A stretch of DNA of 64,000 bases, taken from Pseudoalteromonas shioyasakiensis. Lineage in GTDB: Bacteria > Pseudomonadota > Gammaproteobacteria > Enterobacterales > Alteromonadaceae. Position 1 is the first letter of the stretch; each line of letters starts with the position of its first letter. A program made the translations under genes and the position numbers. Of the stretch, positions 36,001 through 43,061 are shown piece after piece. Below the pieces are notes generated by a model. It was not told where the DNA came from, searched no databases, and was given only the letters and a program-made list of their open reading frames with translations. The stretch lies in the NCBI RefSeq assembly GCF_001550135.1, contig NZ_LRUE01000013.1:393025-457024 (forward strand), in the 5' to 3' direction.

Positions 36001-36275
36001 ATGGTTTCTATGTAATGCGGGTCGCTTGCTTTATCGTCAAAGGCTTTACGTAATTGGGTGATCACTTTATGCAGGGGGTTGTCACCGAGCGCCACATTGG
36101 GCCAGCAATGGCTGATAATTTCTTCACTTGTTAGTAGCTCACCTTGTTTTTCGCAAAGCAGCAGTAATACATCCATCGCCTTGGGTTCAAGATGCTTTGT
36201 TTGTTCACCGCGTCTGATTGAATTAGTAGCCGGAGTAACTTGCCATTCGCCAACGAAAAACAGTGCCGTATTCAT
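33021..36275 (-). CDS. Membrane regulator: winged helix, nSTAND NTPase, TM helix, TPRs
   Basis: The 1084-residue protein has, in order: an OmpR/CadC-type winged-helix DNA-binding domain (1-105, ending YIETIRKRGYRVIAEI); a STAND-type P-loop NTPase starting FVGLSAF and FFGR, with Walker A GASGSGKSS (167-175), Walker B-like FLFIDRLE (271-278) and the conserved FSLAHEALLRHW (497-508); a single transmembrane helix (about 586-608); and TPR-like helices to the end, expected in the periplasm. CadC-like proteins sense the periplasm and bind DNA. A STAND switch between the two is unusual. It probably regulates its own operon with the small gene downstream. Confidence 0.85.
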   Translation of the reverse strand: MNTALFFVGEWQVTPATNSIRRGEQTKHLEPKAMDVLLLLCEKQGELLTSEEIISHCWPNVALGDNPLHKVITQLRKAFDDKASDPHYIETIRKRGYRVIAEINFPLNEEQKASQTSWQGDSPFVGLSAFAPEQADVFFGRNKQIATLLQRVSAQIEFGRAFCLILGASGSGKSSLVNAGVLPALMSSNGYDGIRVHSYCQLDFADVSKERLLLDLASTLLDLEINDAPVLSDISADALAELLLTDPEQVISRCKTALAALNKERTAPYLFLFIDRLEVLLSSPLFSDDERNQLLALIERLATSGCMIIFSACRNDFYPQVVSQPSLMSGKANGAHFDLLAPTRSELKQMIRLPALAAGLSWQHHPEHHTPLDEQLCNDTANNPDALPMLQYTLQQLYLQRSPDNELLFSEYQALGTIEGAIGQKAEQVFCQLPKDQQTELAAVLSKLITLNPDGETLTSRAARWSELTCPAATKLVQAMVDSRLFVSHLKNEQACFSLAHEALLRHWQRAIDWVQEHQQSLAIQSRVQLATERWLLEHKHSDFLLAQGKPLQEAQSLVKNPMFSLSSDEQALIKASNNKAKRKKRVLQITAAALVCLTFIATFMSVRSYHAEQIAKQKRQEAESLLGFMVGEFADKLRSVRRMDLLDGISNKALEYFTNQDEEAASLFDFSDKQAQFNNRFQYAQTLEAMGEVAYSRGKTDEAFTAFENARTRLESLLKIQPNNLDVLMLAGANAFWLGNLTYEQSNYLATEPMFKRYLAYSEKMYQLAPNDFNSIMELSYSHNSLGSLYLKQFNYALAKQSFTESLKLKNQALELKPNNKNLLRDKTDTISWIATTEESQGNLNAALELLEQASQELINMLETSPNDASIYNYLANTYMQQSFLLSYFPNKKAAFLKAEKATNAINQAIIQDPKNQKFQRTFYRSLAYQLMLLDKSKKSERVKDVLSYINNQGFSDTTSINIQIGVIHYYINRNLLREAEDLLLKLESNSDFIERISDTSKIENLAALIKVNLIKAKLAEDKIARQQACQEAINAIEENNNGDKSIKRTYPLIQAYKCLNKESEVGTIKSKLIELGITNFDL

Positions 36276-36436
36276 AGTGTTATCTTCATTGTTATTGTTA
36301 GAAACGCAGTCCGATTGGCCGGTTTTTAAAAGATTACGGAATTCTTTGATTAATACAATATTATGAGATCAACAGCAAGCGCCTTGCCTTTTTTGAGATT
36401 AAAAAAATCATATTTATGTCGTGTATAAAAATTTTT

Positions 36437-36494
36437 GTAAAGTTTATTTGACTTTTTGTGTTACTAGGTTAATCTTTAGTCAAGTTTACTTTAC
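36437..36494 (+). promoter_or_regulatory. Operator-like inverted repeat and promoter of the membrane protein/XRE pair
   Basis: Two 17-base arms (36437-36453 and 36478-36494) are inverted repeats matching at 14 positions, with outer GTAAAGT and inner TTGACT conserved. The left arm contains a consensus-like -35 TTGACT (36448-36453), with a weak -10 TAATCT at 36470-36475. This layout suits autorepression by the XRE protein. Binding is inferred. Confidence 0.5.
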
Positions 36495-36510
36495 TTTTAA
36501 GGTGAGAATA

Positions 36511-36939
36511 ATGAATCAAACAGGATTAACCTTTAAACAACGTAATAAGCAGAACACGCTAAACCTCGCTAAATGGACATCAGCATGGGTGATTACATTA
36601 GCAATTGCCTCATTTGGGCCGCATTTTTTATGGCAAGAGCAGGCTATTTTTAGTGTTGTAGCAATCTTAATTAATGTAGTAGTTGGCATCATGATGATTT
36701 TATCGAACAAACGACAACTTCAAGGAATGGATGAGCTGCAGCAGCGTATGCACCTCAATGCAATGGCCATTACCTTGGGTGCAAGCTTGGTATTTGGTTT
36801 AGCTTACTCGGTGGTGCAATCAAGTGGTTTAATAAGCTTTAAAGAAGATATATCGCACCTCGTGCTCTTTATGGGCTTAACCTATTTAGTGAGTCTTTTA
36901 ACGATGAATAAGCAGTTAAACGACGAGGGCGAAGAATGA
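36511..36939 (+). CDS. Four-helix membrane protein paired with an XRE regulator
   Basis: The ATG at 36511 follows AAGGTGAG. The 142-residue protein has about four transmembrane helices (near residues 24-44, 47-67, 86-106 and 114-134), with a short charged loop QGMDELQQRMHLNA in the middle. Its stop overlaps the start of the XRE gene in ATGA. Such membrane protein plus tiny XRE pairs are common in bacteria; the membrane protein's job is unknown. The upstream extension of the frame to 36421 lacks a ribosome-binding site. Confidence 0.75.
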   Translation: MNQTGLTFKQRNKQNTLNLAKWTSAWVITLAIASFGPHFLWQEQAIFSVVAILINVVVGIMMILSNKRQLQGMDELQQRMHLNAMAITLGASLVFGLAYSVVQSSGLISFKEDISHLVLFMGLTYLVSLLTMNKQLNDEGEE

Positions 36940-37127
36940 AAAACCGCTTGAAAGTGCTTCGTGCTGAGCACAACTACACCCAAGCGAAACTCGCAGAGCT
37001 TTTGGATGTGTCAAGGCAAACCATTAATGCGATTGAAAAAGGTAAATTTGACCCAAGTTTGCCATTAGCATTTAAAGCCGCGCGTTTATTTAACCTGAGT
37101 ATCGAAGAGATATTTCAGGATGAGTAA
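36936..37127 (+). CDS. Small XRE-family HTH regulator
   Basis: The 63-residue protein is a bare Cro/CI-type helix-turn-helix (TQAKLAELLDVSRQTINAIE, then GKFDPSLPLAFKAARLFNLS), the YozG/YgzD-like type. It overlaps the membrane protein gene by four bases and is thus coupled to it. It most likely represses its own operon through the inverted repeat at 36437-36494. Confidence 0.9.
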   Translation: MKNRLKVLRAEHNYTQAKLAELLDVSRQTINAIEKGKFDPSLPLAFKAARLFNLSIEEIFQDE

Positions 37128-37162
37128 GTCTGATAGCCTTCAGCCTTCAGCGATCAGACTTA
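37125..37162. terminator. Inverted repeat between convergent genes
   Basis: TAAGTCTGAT, starting at the XRE stop codon, and ATCAGACTTA form a perfect 10-bp stem around an 18-base loop containing two AGCCTTC units. The sequence continues with further AGCTGACAGC/TTACAGC-like copies. It may terminate both genes or be a small intergenic repeat. Confidence 0.45.
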
Positions 37163-37173
37163 CAGCTGACAGC

Positions 37174-38364
37174 TTAAGGCTTACAGCTTTGTCTTTTCAT
37201 CTGCATCGCACTTAACGACCACATTAAAAAGCCCCCTAAGAATAGTGCCGCCGAAACATAGCCTGTTTGATTAGGGAGTGCGCCTTCGGCAATAGCCATG
37301 CCGCCAAGCCAAGGGCCAATCGCATTGGCAGTATTAAACGCACACTGTACCAGCGCACCAATCATGGCATGCCCTTGTGGTGATACATCCATTAATAGCG
37401 ATTGGATCACGGTACCTAAACCAACACTAAAGCCAATAAAGAAAATCACCGCGTATAACAGCCAAATATTATGGCTTGCGCTTACATAACTGGCTGCAAA
37501 TACTACAGCACCAATTAGCGCTGCGCCTGTGGTTTTCAGCGGTGAGTGGTCGGCGGCTTTACCTAATACATAGTTACCCAAAGTACAGCCAATACCAAAC
37601 ATAATCATAGCAATAGAGATAGTGTAAGCAGGGGTATGGGTGACTTCTAAAATAGTGTCGGCAATGTAAGTGTAAACACAAAATACGCCACCAAAACCAA
37701 TAATGATGATACCCAGAATAGTCCATACGAGCTTGTTCTTTAATACACTTAACTCATCGAGAATCGATGTTGGCGCGGTATTTTTTACGTTAGGTACGTA
37801 TTTCACAATCAATACCAAGGCAACTAACGCAAGTACAGCGGTACCTGCCAAACAATAACGCCAGCTAAAGTTTTGCCCCACTAGGGTGACCATGGGCACA
37901 CCAACAATAGTGGCAATGGTTAAACCCATAAATACTTTTGACATAAAGCTTGCGCGTTTATCGGCAGGGGCAATGTCGGCTGCCAATAAAATAGCAGCGG
38001 CGAAGTAGGCACCGTGTGGTAAACCACTTAAAAATCGAAATAAAATAAGTTGCTCAAGCGAGTTTGCAAAAGCACTTAAACCATTGAATAAAAACATCAT
38101 ACTGACAAACATCAACAGTGCATTTCGCTTACGCATGTTGGCGGTTGTGATCATAAATAGTGGCGCACCGACAACTACGCCTATCGCGTAAGCACTGATG
38201 GCATAACCACTTTGCGCTGGCGTAGACGAAAATGTTTCGCTGATCAGGGGCAACATTGGCATCATAGAAAACTCTGATAGGCCCAAAATGAATGTGCCTA
38301 AAGCCAATACTATCAGAATGGTAAACGTGCTTGCGTTGCCTTGGGAGTTGGCTACGTTAGTCAT
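37174..38364 (-). CDS. MFS transporter, DHA1/AraJ-like efflux type
   Basis: The 396-residue protein has about 12 transmembrane helices and typical DHA1 features: LALGTFILGLSEFSMMPMLP in helix 1, RFLSGLPHGAYFAAAILLAAD after helix 4, and GNYVLGKAADHSPLK in the central half. These fit the AraJ/YdhP group of sugar or drug efflux pumps. It is a single gene, divergent from the universal stress protein gene across 267 bp in which I see no other gene. Substrate unknown. Confidence 0.88.
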   Translation of the reverse strand: MTNVANSQGNASTFTILIVLALGTFILGLSEFSMMPMLPLISETFSSTPAQSGYAISAYAIGVVVGAPLFMITTANMRKRNALLMFVSMMFLFNGLSAFANSLEQLILFRFLSGLPHGAYFAAAILLAADIAPADKRASFMSKVFMGLTIATIVGVPMVTLVGQNFSWRYCLAGTAVLALVALVLIVKYVPNVKNTAPTSILDELSVLKNKLVWTILGIIIIGFGGVFCVYTYIADTILEVTHTPAYTISIAMIMFGIGCTLGNYVLGKAADHSPLKTTGAALIGAVVFAASYVSASHNIWLLYAVIFFIGFSVGLGTVIQSLLMDVSPQGHAMIGALVQCAFNTANAIGPWLGGMAIAEGALPNQTGYVSAALFLGGFLMWSLSAMQMKRQSCKP

Positions 38365-38631
38365 GTAATTCCTTTAAAATAAATTTAAAAACAAAATAGA
38401 TTTTTGATAATTGAAAATGCCAGTAACAAATACTTTTTTCTGGAGTAGAGATGTGTGCCCAGCGCTATTGTAATACAAATTAACGGGGTTGATACAGTAC
38501 TTTTTGGAACGTTCTATATTTGTTTGCTATAAGAAAATAACCTGAACTTCTTAAGTCTTTGCTGTTCAAAATAAATACAGAGAAAAAGCCAACTATACTT
38601 GGTGAATTAAATTGGTTTAAAGGAGAGTGTA

Positions 38632-39483
38632 ATGAAAAAGATATTTGCTTGTATCGACGGTTCATGCATGACCGATGCGGTGACAGAAGCGGCTATTTGG
38701 ATTTCTAAGCGCTCCAGCCATCCAATTAATTTCCTGCATGCATTAGAGCCACCTTTGCCGCAGGGCAGTGATGATTTAACCGCAATTATTGGCTTAGGTT
38801 CGCAAACCTCATTGTTAGAGCAATTGGCAAAACTTGAGCAAGAACGCAACAAAGTAGCGTCGCAGCATGGTCAATTATTGCTAGATGAAGCAATGAAAAA
38901 AGCCGAGCATGCAGGCCTAACCGAGATTGAGCAACAGCAACTTTCAATGAGTCTTGTTGATGCCTTACTTGAACATGAAGACAATGCCCGTGTGATGATT
39001 ATTGGCCGCTCTGGTAAAGGCCATTACGATGATTTTAAAGTACTGGGCTCGCATATTGAAACGCTGATCCGTCAGGTGCATACCCCGGTTGCGATTGTGC
39101 CGCCGCAATTTCATGAGCCTACAAACTTTATGCTGGCTTATGATGGCAGCGAAAGTACCGACAAAGCGATTACACAAATTATCAATGGCGGGATTTTATC
39201 CGGCTTAGATTGCCACTTGGTGATGGTTGATAAACAAGACGGCCACTGCCAAGACAAACTTGATACTGCCTCAGCAAGGCTGGCTGAAAATGGCTTTAAT
39301 GTGAGAGCGCGCATGCTCGATGGCGATGTTTACCAAGCGCTGTGGCGATATAAAAGTGATCACGCCGTTGACTTAATGGTGATGGGCGCATTTGGTCACT
39401 CTAAATGGCGGCAATTCTTTTTAGGTAGCACGACCTTAAAAATGCTTGAAGATAGCCGTATTCCTTTAGTGGTGTTGCGCTAA
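38632..39483 (+). CDS. Tandem universal stress protein (UspE-like)
   Basis: The 283-residue protein holds two Usp domains (about 1-145 and 150-283). The second has the ATP-binding type motif MGAFGHSKWRQFFLGST; the first has GRSGKGHYDDFKVLGS, a related form. The size and tandem layout are those of UspE-type stress proteins, which are cytoplasmic and induced in stasis. A good GGAGAG ribosome-binding site precedes the ATG. It stands alone upstream of a copper-type TonB receptor. Confidence 0.92.
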   Translation: MKKIFACIDGSCMTDAVTEAAIWISKRSSHPINFLHALEPPLPQGSDDLTAIIGLGSQTSLLEQLAKLEQERNKVASQHGQLLLDEAMKKAEHAGLTEIEQQQLSMSLVDALLEHEDNARVMIIGRSGKGHYDDFKVLGSHIETLIRQVHTPVAIVPPQFHEPTNFMLAYDGSESTDKAITQIINGGILSGLDCHLVMVDKQDGHCQDKLDTASARLAENGFNVRARMLDGDVYQALWRYKSDHAVDLMVMGAFGHSKWRQFFLGSTTLKMLEDSRIPLVVLR

Positions 39484-39587
39484 GTTATATACCTGTGACA
39501 GGGTGCGACAATATGTCACGTGTTCAGACTAATTAATGGGTTTTATAATCAGCGTCATTAATTTTTTGCATTGATTTTAAAAGAGTT

Positions 39588-41720
39588 ATGAACACGCAAT
39601 TTTCTCGCCCTGGTTTTTTATTTTCTAAAATTGCTGCAGCACTTAGCTGTGTTTTAAGTATTTCGGCCTTTGCTGATGATTCTATTGAAGTGATAGAGGT
39701 ACAAGGTCATGCCCAAAATAACCATCAATTAGTTGGCTCTGCAGACGCGTTACTGAAAGATTTAGGTGTTGATTTTTCAGCTGCCGGAGGGGTGTCTAAC
39801 TTGCCTGTGCTGAACGGCATGATGGGCGATAGAGTTAAGGTTTTAGTTGATGGTGCTGATGTTACAGCAGCGTGTGCTAACCAAATGAATCCGCCACTCT
39901 CTTATGTGTCGGCAAACCAAATTGCCTCTTACAGTGTTGTTGCTGGTGTATCACCGGTAAGCAGTGGCGGTGATAATATTGCCGGTGTTATTAGAGTAAA
40001 TACGATTGCCCCTGAATTTGGTGATACAGACTCAGTGAACTGGCGCGCAGGCTATGTTACCGCCCAGTACAAAAGCGTTAACGATAGCCAAGCATACGCG
40101 CTAGGTGCCAGCCTTGCGAGCAAACAGTTTAGCTTGTCTTACCAAGGCAGCTTTGAAGATGCGAACAGCTATGATGATGGGCATGATGAGCGTGTACTTG
40201 ATACCTTATATCGAGTGCAAAATCATGCGTTAACGGGCGCTGTTCGTGATGAGAAACAACAGCTTGTAGTTAAACTGACGCATCAAAAAATTCCTTACCA
40301 AGGCTTTGCAAATCAATACATGGATATGACCGATAACACCAGCTATGGTTTCGTTGCTCAGTATCAACGTGAGCTTGAAAATGGTGATTTGCAGGTGCAA
40401 GTGAACGCGCATGATGTAAAACACGAAATGGGTTTTTTCAGTAATGAGAAAACCGGCATGATGCCAATGAATACCGATGCACAAGATTACAGTTACCAAG
40501 TTCATTGGCGCACTGATTTATCAAAACAGTCATCATTAATGCTTGGACAAGAATACTACGGTTATCGAATTGATGATTGGTGGCCGGCGGTTGAAGGGTC
40601 AATGATGATGGGCCCAAATGAATACGTAAACATTAACGATGGCAAACGTGACCGCCTTGCGGCATTTGCTGAGTACCAAAACCAAGTAAACCAAGCATGG
40701 TGGGTGTCGGCAGGTGTTCGAGTTGAGCAAGTCACCACAGATGCTGGCGAAGTGCAGGCTTATAACGAAGGTGGCATGAGCGGTATGGCTAATATGGGCT
40801 CAATGATGGATATGTCAAAAACCGACGCCCAAGCTGCGATGGAATTTAACCAATTAGACCGTAAACGTGACGACACTTTAGTTGATATCAGCTTGCTTGC
40901 TCGCTATCAATTATCGAATAACGATGAGCTGCAATTTGGTTTAGCTCGTAAAAACCGCGCACCTAATTTATATGAGCGTTACAGCTGGGGTGTAGGTACG
41001 ATGGCAACCACCATGATTGGTTGGTTTGGCGATGGTAATGGTTACATTGGTAACCCAGATTTAGAAGCCGAAACAGCTCACACATTGAGCTCTAGCTACA
41101 CCAAATTAGCCAAAGACGACAGCTGGCAAGTAACCGCAAATGTTTGGTACACGCAAGTAAGTGATTATATTGATGCTGAAGTGACTAAGAGCTTTAATCG
41201 CACCGATATGGCGCATACTAAGCGTAATATTCTTACATTCACTAACCTAGATGCGACACTTTACGGTGCAAAACTGGCAGGCTTAATTGAACTTTACAAC
41301 ACAAAGCAAGCAGGAAAGTGGCAGTTAAAAGGCTCACTAACCAGTACTCATGGCGAGCGTGATGATAACAATGAAGACTTATATCAAATTATGCCACTGC
41401 ACACTGAGCTGAGCTTAGAGCACGAATACAAAGGCTGGCAAAACGCACTTAGCTGGCAATGGGTTGATAGTAAAACCCATGTTGATGAACGCCGTTTAGA
41501 AAACCAAACCGACAGCTATCAGTTACTGGCTATCTCAAGTCAGAAAACGTGGCAAAATTTAACCTTTAAGTTAGCAATTACCAACTTACTTGATGAATAC
41601 TACCAACAGCCACTTGGCGGTGTAAGTATTGCTAATTACAAGCAAGATATGAGCAATGGTTTTGAACAACTTGCCGGACAGGGCCGCTCGTATAATGCCA
41701 GTGTGAGTTATAGGTTTTAG
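39588..41720 (+). CDS. TonB-dependent receptor with Met-rich loops, probably copper-related
   Basis: The 710-residue protein has a signal peptide ending AFADD, a plug starting EVIEVQGHAQNN and including MMGDRVKVLVDGADV, and a barrel ending in Phe (NASVSYRF). Several surface loops are rich in Met (GSMMMGPNEY, TGMMPMNTD, MSGMANMGSMMDM), as in OprC/NosA-type copper receptors. The CAN motif (TAACANQMNPPLSY) in the plug matches that group too. Copper is therefore the best guess for ligand, from family features. Its upstream region has a GTGACA/TGTCAC inverted repeat (39495-39519) of unknown role. Confidence 0.85.
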   Translation: MNTQFSRPGFLFSKIAAALSCVLSISAFADDSIEVIEVQGHAQNNHQLVGSADALLKDLGVDFSAAGGVSNLPVLNGMMGDRVKVLVDGADVTAACANQMNPPLSYVSANQIASYSVVAGVSPVSSGGDNIAGVIRVNTIAPEFGDTDSVNWRAGYVTAQYKSVNDSQAYALGASLASKQFSLSYQGSFEDANSYDDGHDERVLDTLYRVQNHALTGAVRDEKQQLVVKLTHQKIPYQGFANQYMDMTDNTSYGFVAQYQRELENGDLQVQVNAHDVKHEMGFFSNEKTGMMPMNTDAQDYSYQVHWRTDLSKQSSLMLGQEYYGYRIDDWWPAVEGSMMMGPNEYVNINDGKRDRLAAFAEYQNQVNQAWWVSAGVRVEQVTTDAGEVQAYNEGGMSGMANMGSMMDMSKTDAQAAMEFNQLDRKRDDTLVDISLLARYQLSNNDELQFGLARKNRAPNLYERYSWGVGTMATTMIGWFGDGNGYIGNPDLEAETAHTLSSSYTKLAKDDSWQVTANVWYTQVSDYIDAEVTKSFNRTDMAHTKRNILTFTNLDATLYGAKLAGLIELYNTKQAGKWQLKGSLTSTHGERDDNNEDLYQIMPLHTELSLEHEYKGWQNALSWQWVDSKTHVDERRLENQTDSYQLLAISSQKTWQNLTFKLAITNLLDEYYQQPLGGVSIANYKQDMSNGFEQLAGQGRSYNASVSYRF

Positions 41721-41791
41721 GGAAGGGAGTTGCTAGAGTAAAGTTAGCGAGTTGCTAGGGGAAAGAGAGCTGTCAGCTTTCAGATTAAAAC

Positions 41792-42080
41792 CAGAGTTTC
41801 TAGTTACGAGAGTAAAGTTAGCGAGTCAGATCACGTGCTTGATACAAATGTGAAATAAGCTGTCGTAGGCGTGAAATTTATTTCGCGCGAGGGTGCTTGT
41901 ATTGAGTGGTGGTTGAGACGCGCCAAGCAAGCGTGACGCCTACGGTGTAGGAGGCGTTTTAACGCCGAACAGCTTTATTTTATTCACGGCTAAAGCCGCT
42001 CCCACGTTTTTTGATGTAGGCGTGAAATTTATTTCTCGCGTTATCTTTTTATATTGCGCGATGTAAAATCCCGCCTACAA
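41792..42080. repeat. ~290-bp intergenic dispersed repeat, copy 1
   Basis: Nearly the whole stretch recurs at 46611-46900 in the same orientation, with roughly 20 differences by eye. It encodes no protein. Inside are two copies of TAGGCGTGAAATTTATTT, a hairpin GACGCCTAC/GTAGGaGGCGT, and an end (CGCCTACAA) complementary to the internal TGTAGGCG. This accounts for most of the 398-bp gap between the TonB receptor and AraC genes; the part at 41721-41791 holds fragments of the same left end (AGTAAAGTTAGCGAGT at 41748). Confidence 0.85.
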
Positions 42081-42081
42081 T

Positions 42082-42117
<36 letters not shown>

Positions 42118-42118
42118 A

Positions 42119-42976
42119 TCATTTTATCGGCAAATATATATCCGTTTGCAGGTCACATTCATCAACTTCATGGATAAGGTTGAGGTAATGAAAGAAGCAA
42201 GGGAAGTCTCTGACTTCTTCGCCGCTTTGCACTAGCCATTCACGGTATAAGTAGTAAACTGTATCGCTAATAGTATCATGAGAGCCATTATGACGAACAA
42301 CGGCGCAGCGTCCTGCTGGAATTTCACCATTTCGCACACCTTGCGGGTTTTCAGTAATCGGTGAGGTGATACTGCCTGCAAAGTCAAAACGAAACGCATG
42401 GTCTTCAGTGGTGGCCGGATCGCTATACGGGATCCCATACGTGTTACTGGTTTTAACAGGTGAAAAGCCTGATTCTTTGCGCCACTCAATAAATTGTGCA
42501 GCGGTATTCATCAGGGTATTAGCATCGCCATGGTGGGTTAATAAAGCCACCGGCTGTGCTTTAAAATCAACAATATTTACATTCATAGGGCAAACCTTTT
42601 TGTCAGGTAATGAAAATTCAAACTGTGTGTGCCAATTGGGCCAGTTTGGTTTGCTTCTGAATTCGCTTGGCGACTGTGTAAAGGTGCGCTTAAAAGCACG
42701 ACTAAATGCTTCAGGGCTATCAAATTGCGCTTCTAATGCAACATCAATAATTTTAAGTTGATGCTCAAATGCAAGTCGAAATGAGGCACGCTTTAAGCGC
42801 GCAAGCTGCGCATATTTGGTAACGCTTAGGCCAACTCCAGCGACAAATAAACGATGAAAATGATATTTCGAACAACATGCCACCTCACTGAGTGTCTCCA
42901 GTGATAAAGGTTCATCAAGATGCTGGCTAATGTAGTCACATACTAGCTCAATGCGTTGTTGTTGCTTCGTTTTCAT
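42119..42976 (-). CDS. AraC-family regulator with GyrI-like effector domain
   Basis: The 285-residue protein has the AraC double helix-turn-helix at the N-terminus (residues about 5-105, LETLSEVACCSKYHFHRLF and DSPEAFSRAFKRTFTQSPSEF). A GyrI-like/SOUL-type small-molecule binding domain follows at about 125-285 (YGIPYSDPATTEDHAFRFD, RCAVVRHNGSHDTI). This is the Rob-like arrangement of multidrug or stress sensors. It stands alone. The ligand and regulon are unknown. Confidence 0.92.
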   Translation of the reverse strand: MKTKQQQRIELVCDYISQHLDEPLSLETLSEVACCSKYHFHRLFVAGVGLSVTKYAQLARLKRASFRLAFEHQLKIIDVALEAQFDSPEAFSRAFKRTFTQSPSEFRSKPNWPNWHTQFEFSLPDKKVCPMNVNIVDFKAQPVALLTHHGDANTLMNTAAQFIEWRKESGFSPVKTSNTYGIPYSDPATTEDHAFRFDFAGSITSPITENPQGVRNGEIPAGRCAVVRHNGSHDTISDTVYYLYREWLVQSGEEVRDFPCFFHYLNLIHEVDECDLQTDIYLPIK

Positions 42977-43061
42977 GGTTACTCGTTAATGCTTTTCAGA
43001 AGTGGGGCCAGTTTGCCATGGCCCCTAAGTCGTTACCTGATTGAAATTGCGCATTTTGAGT

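Noticed and set aside
32620..36275. Anti-phage defence island built on the STAND protein
   Set aside because: The protein has a DNA-binding domain and a membrane helix, no nuclease or other effector, and no other defence genes or mobile elements lie nearby. A regulator fits better.
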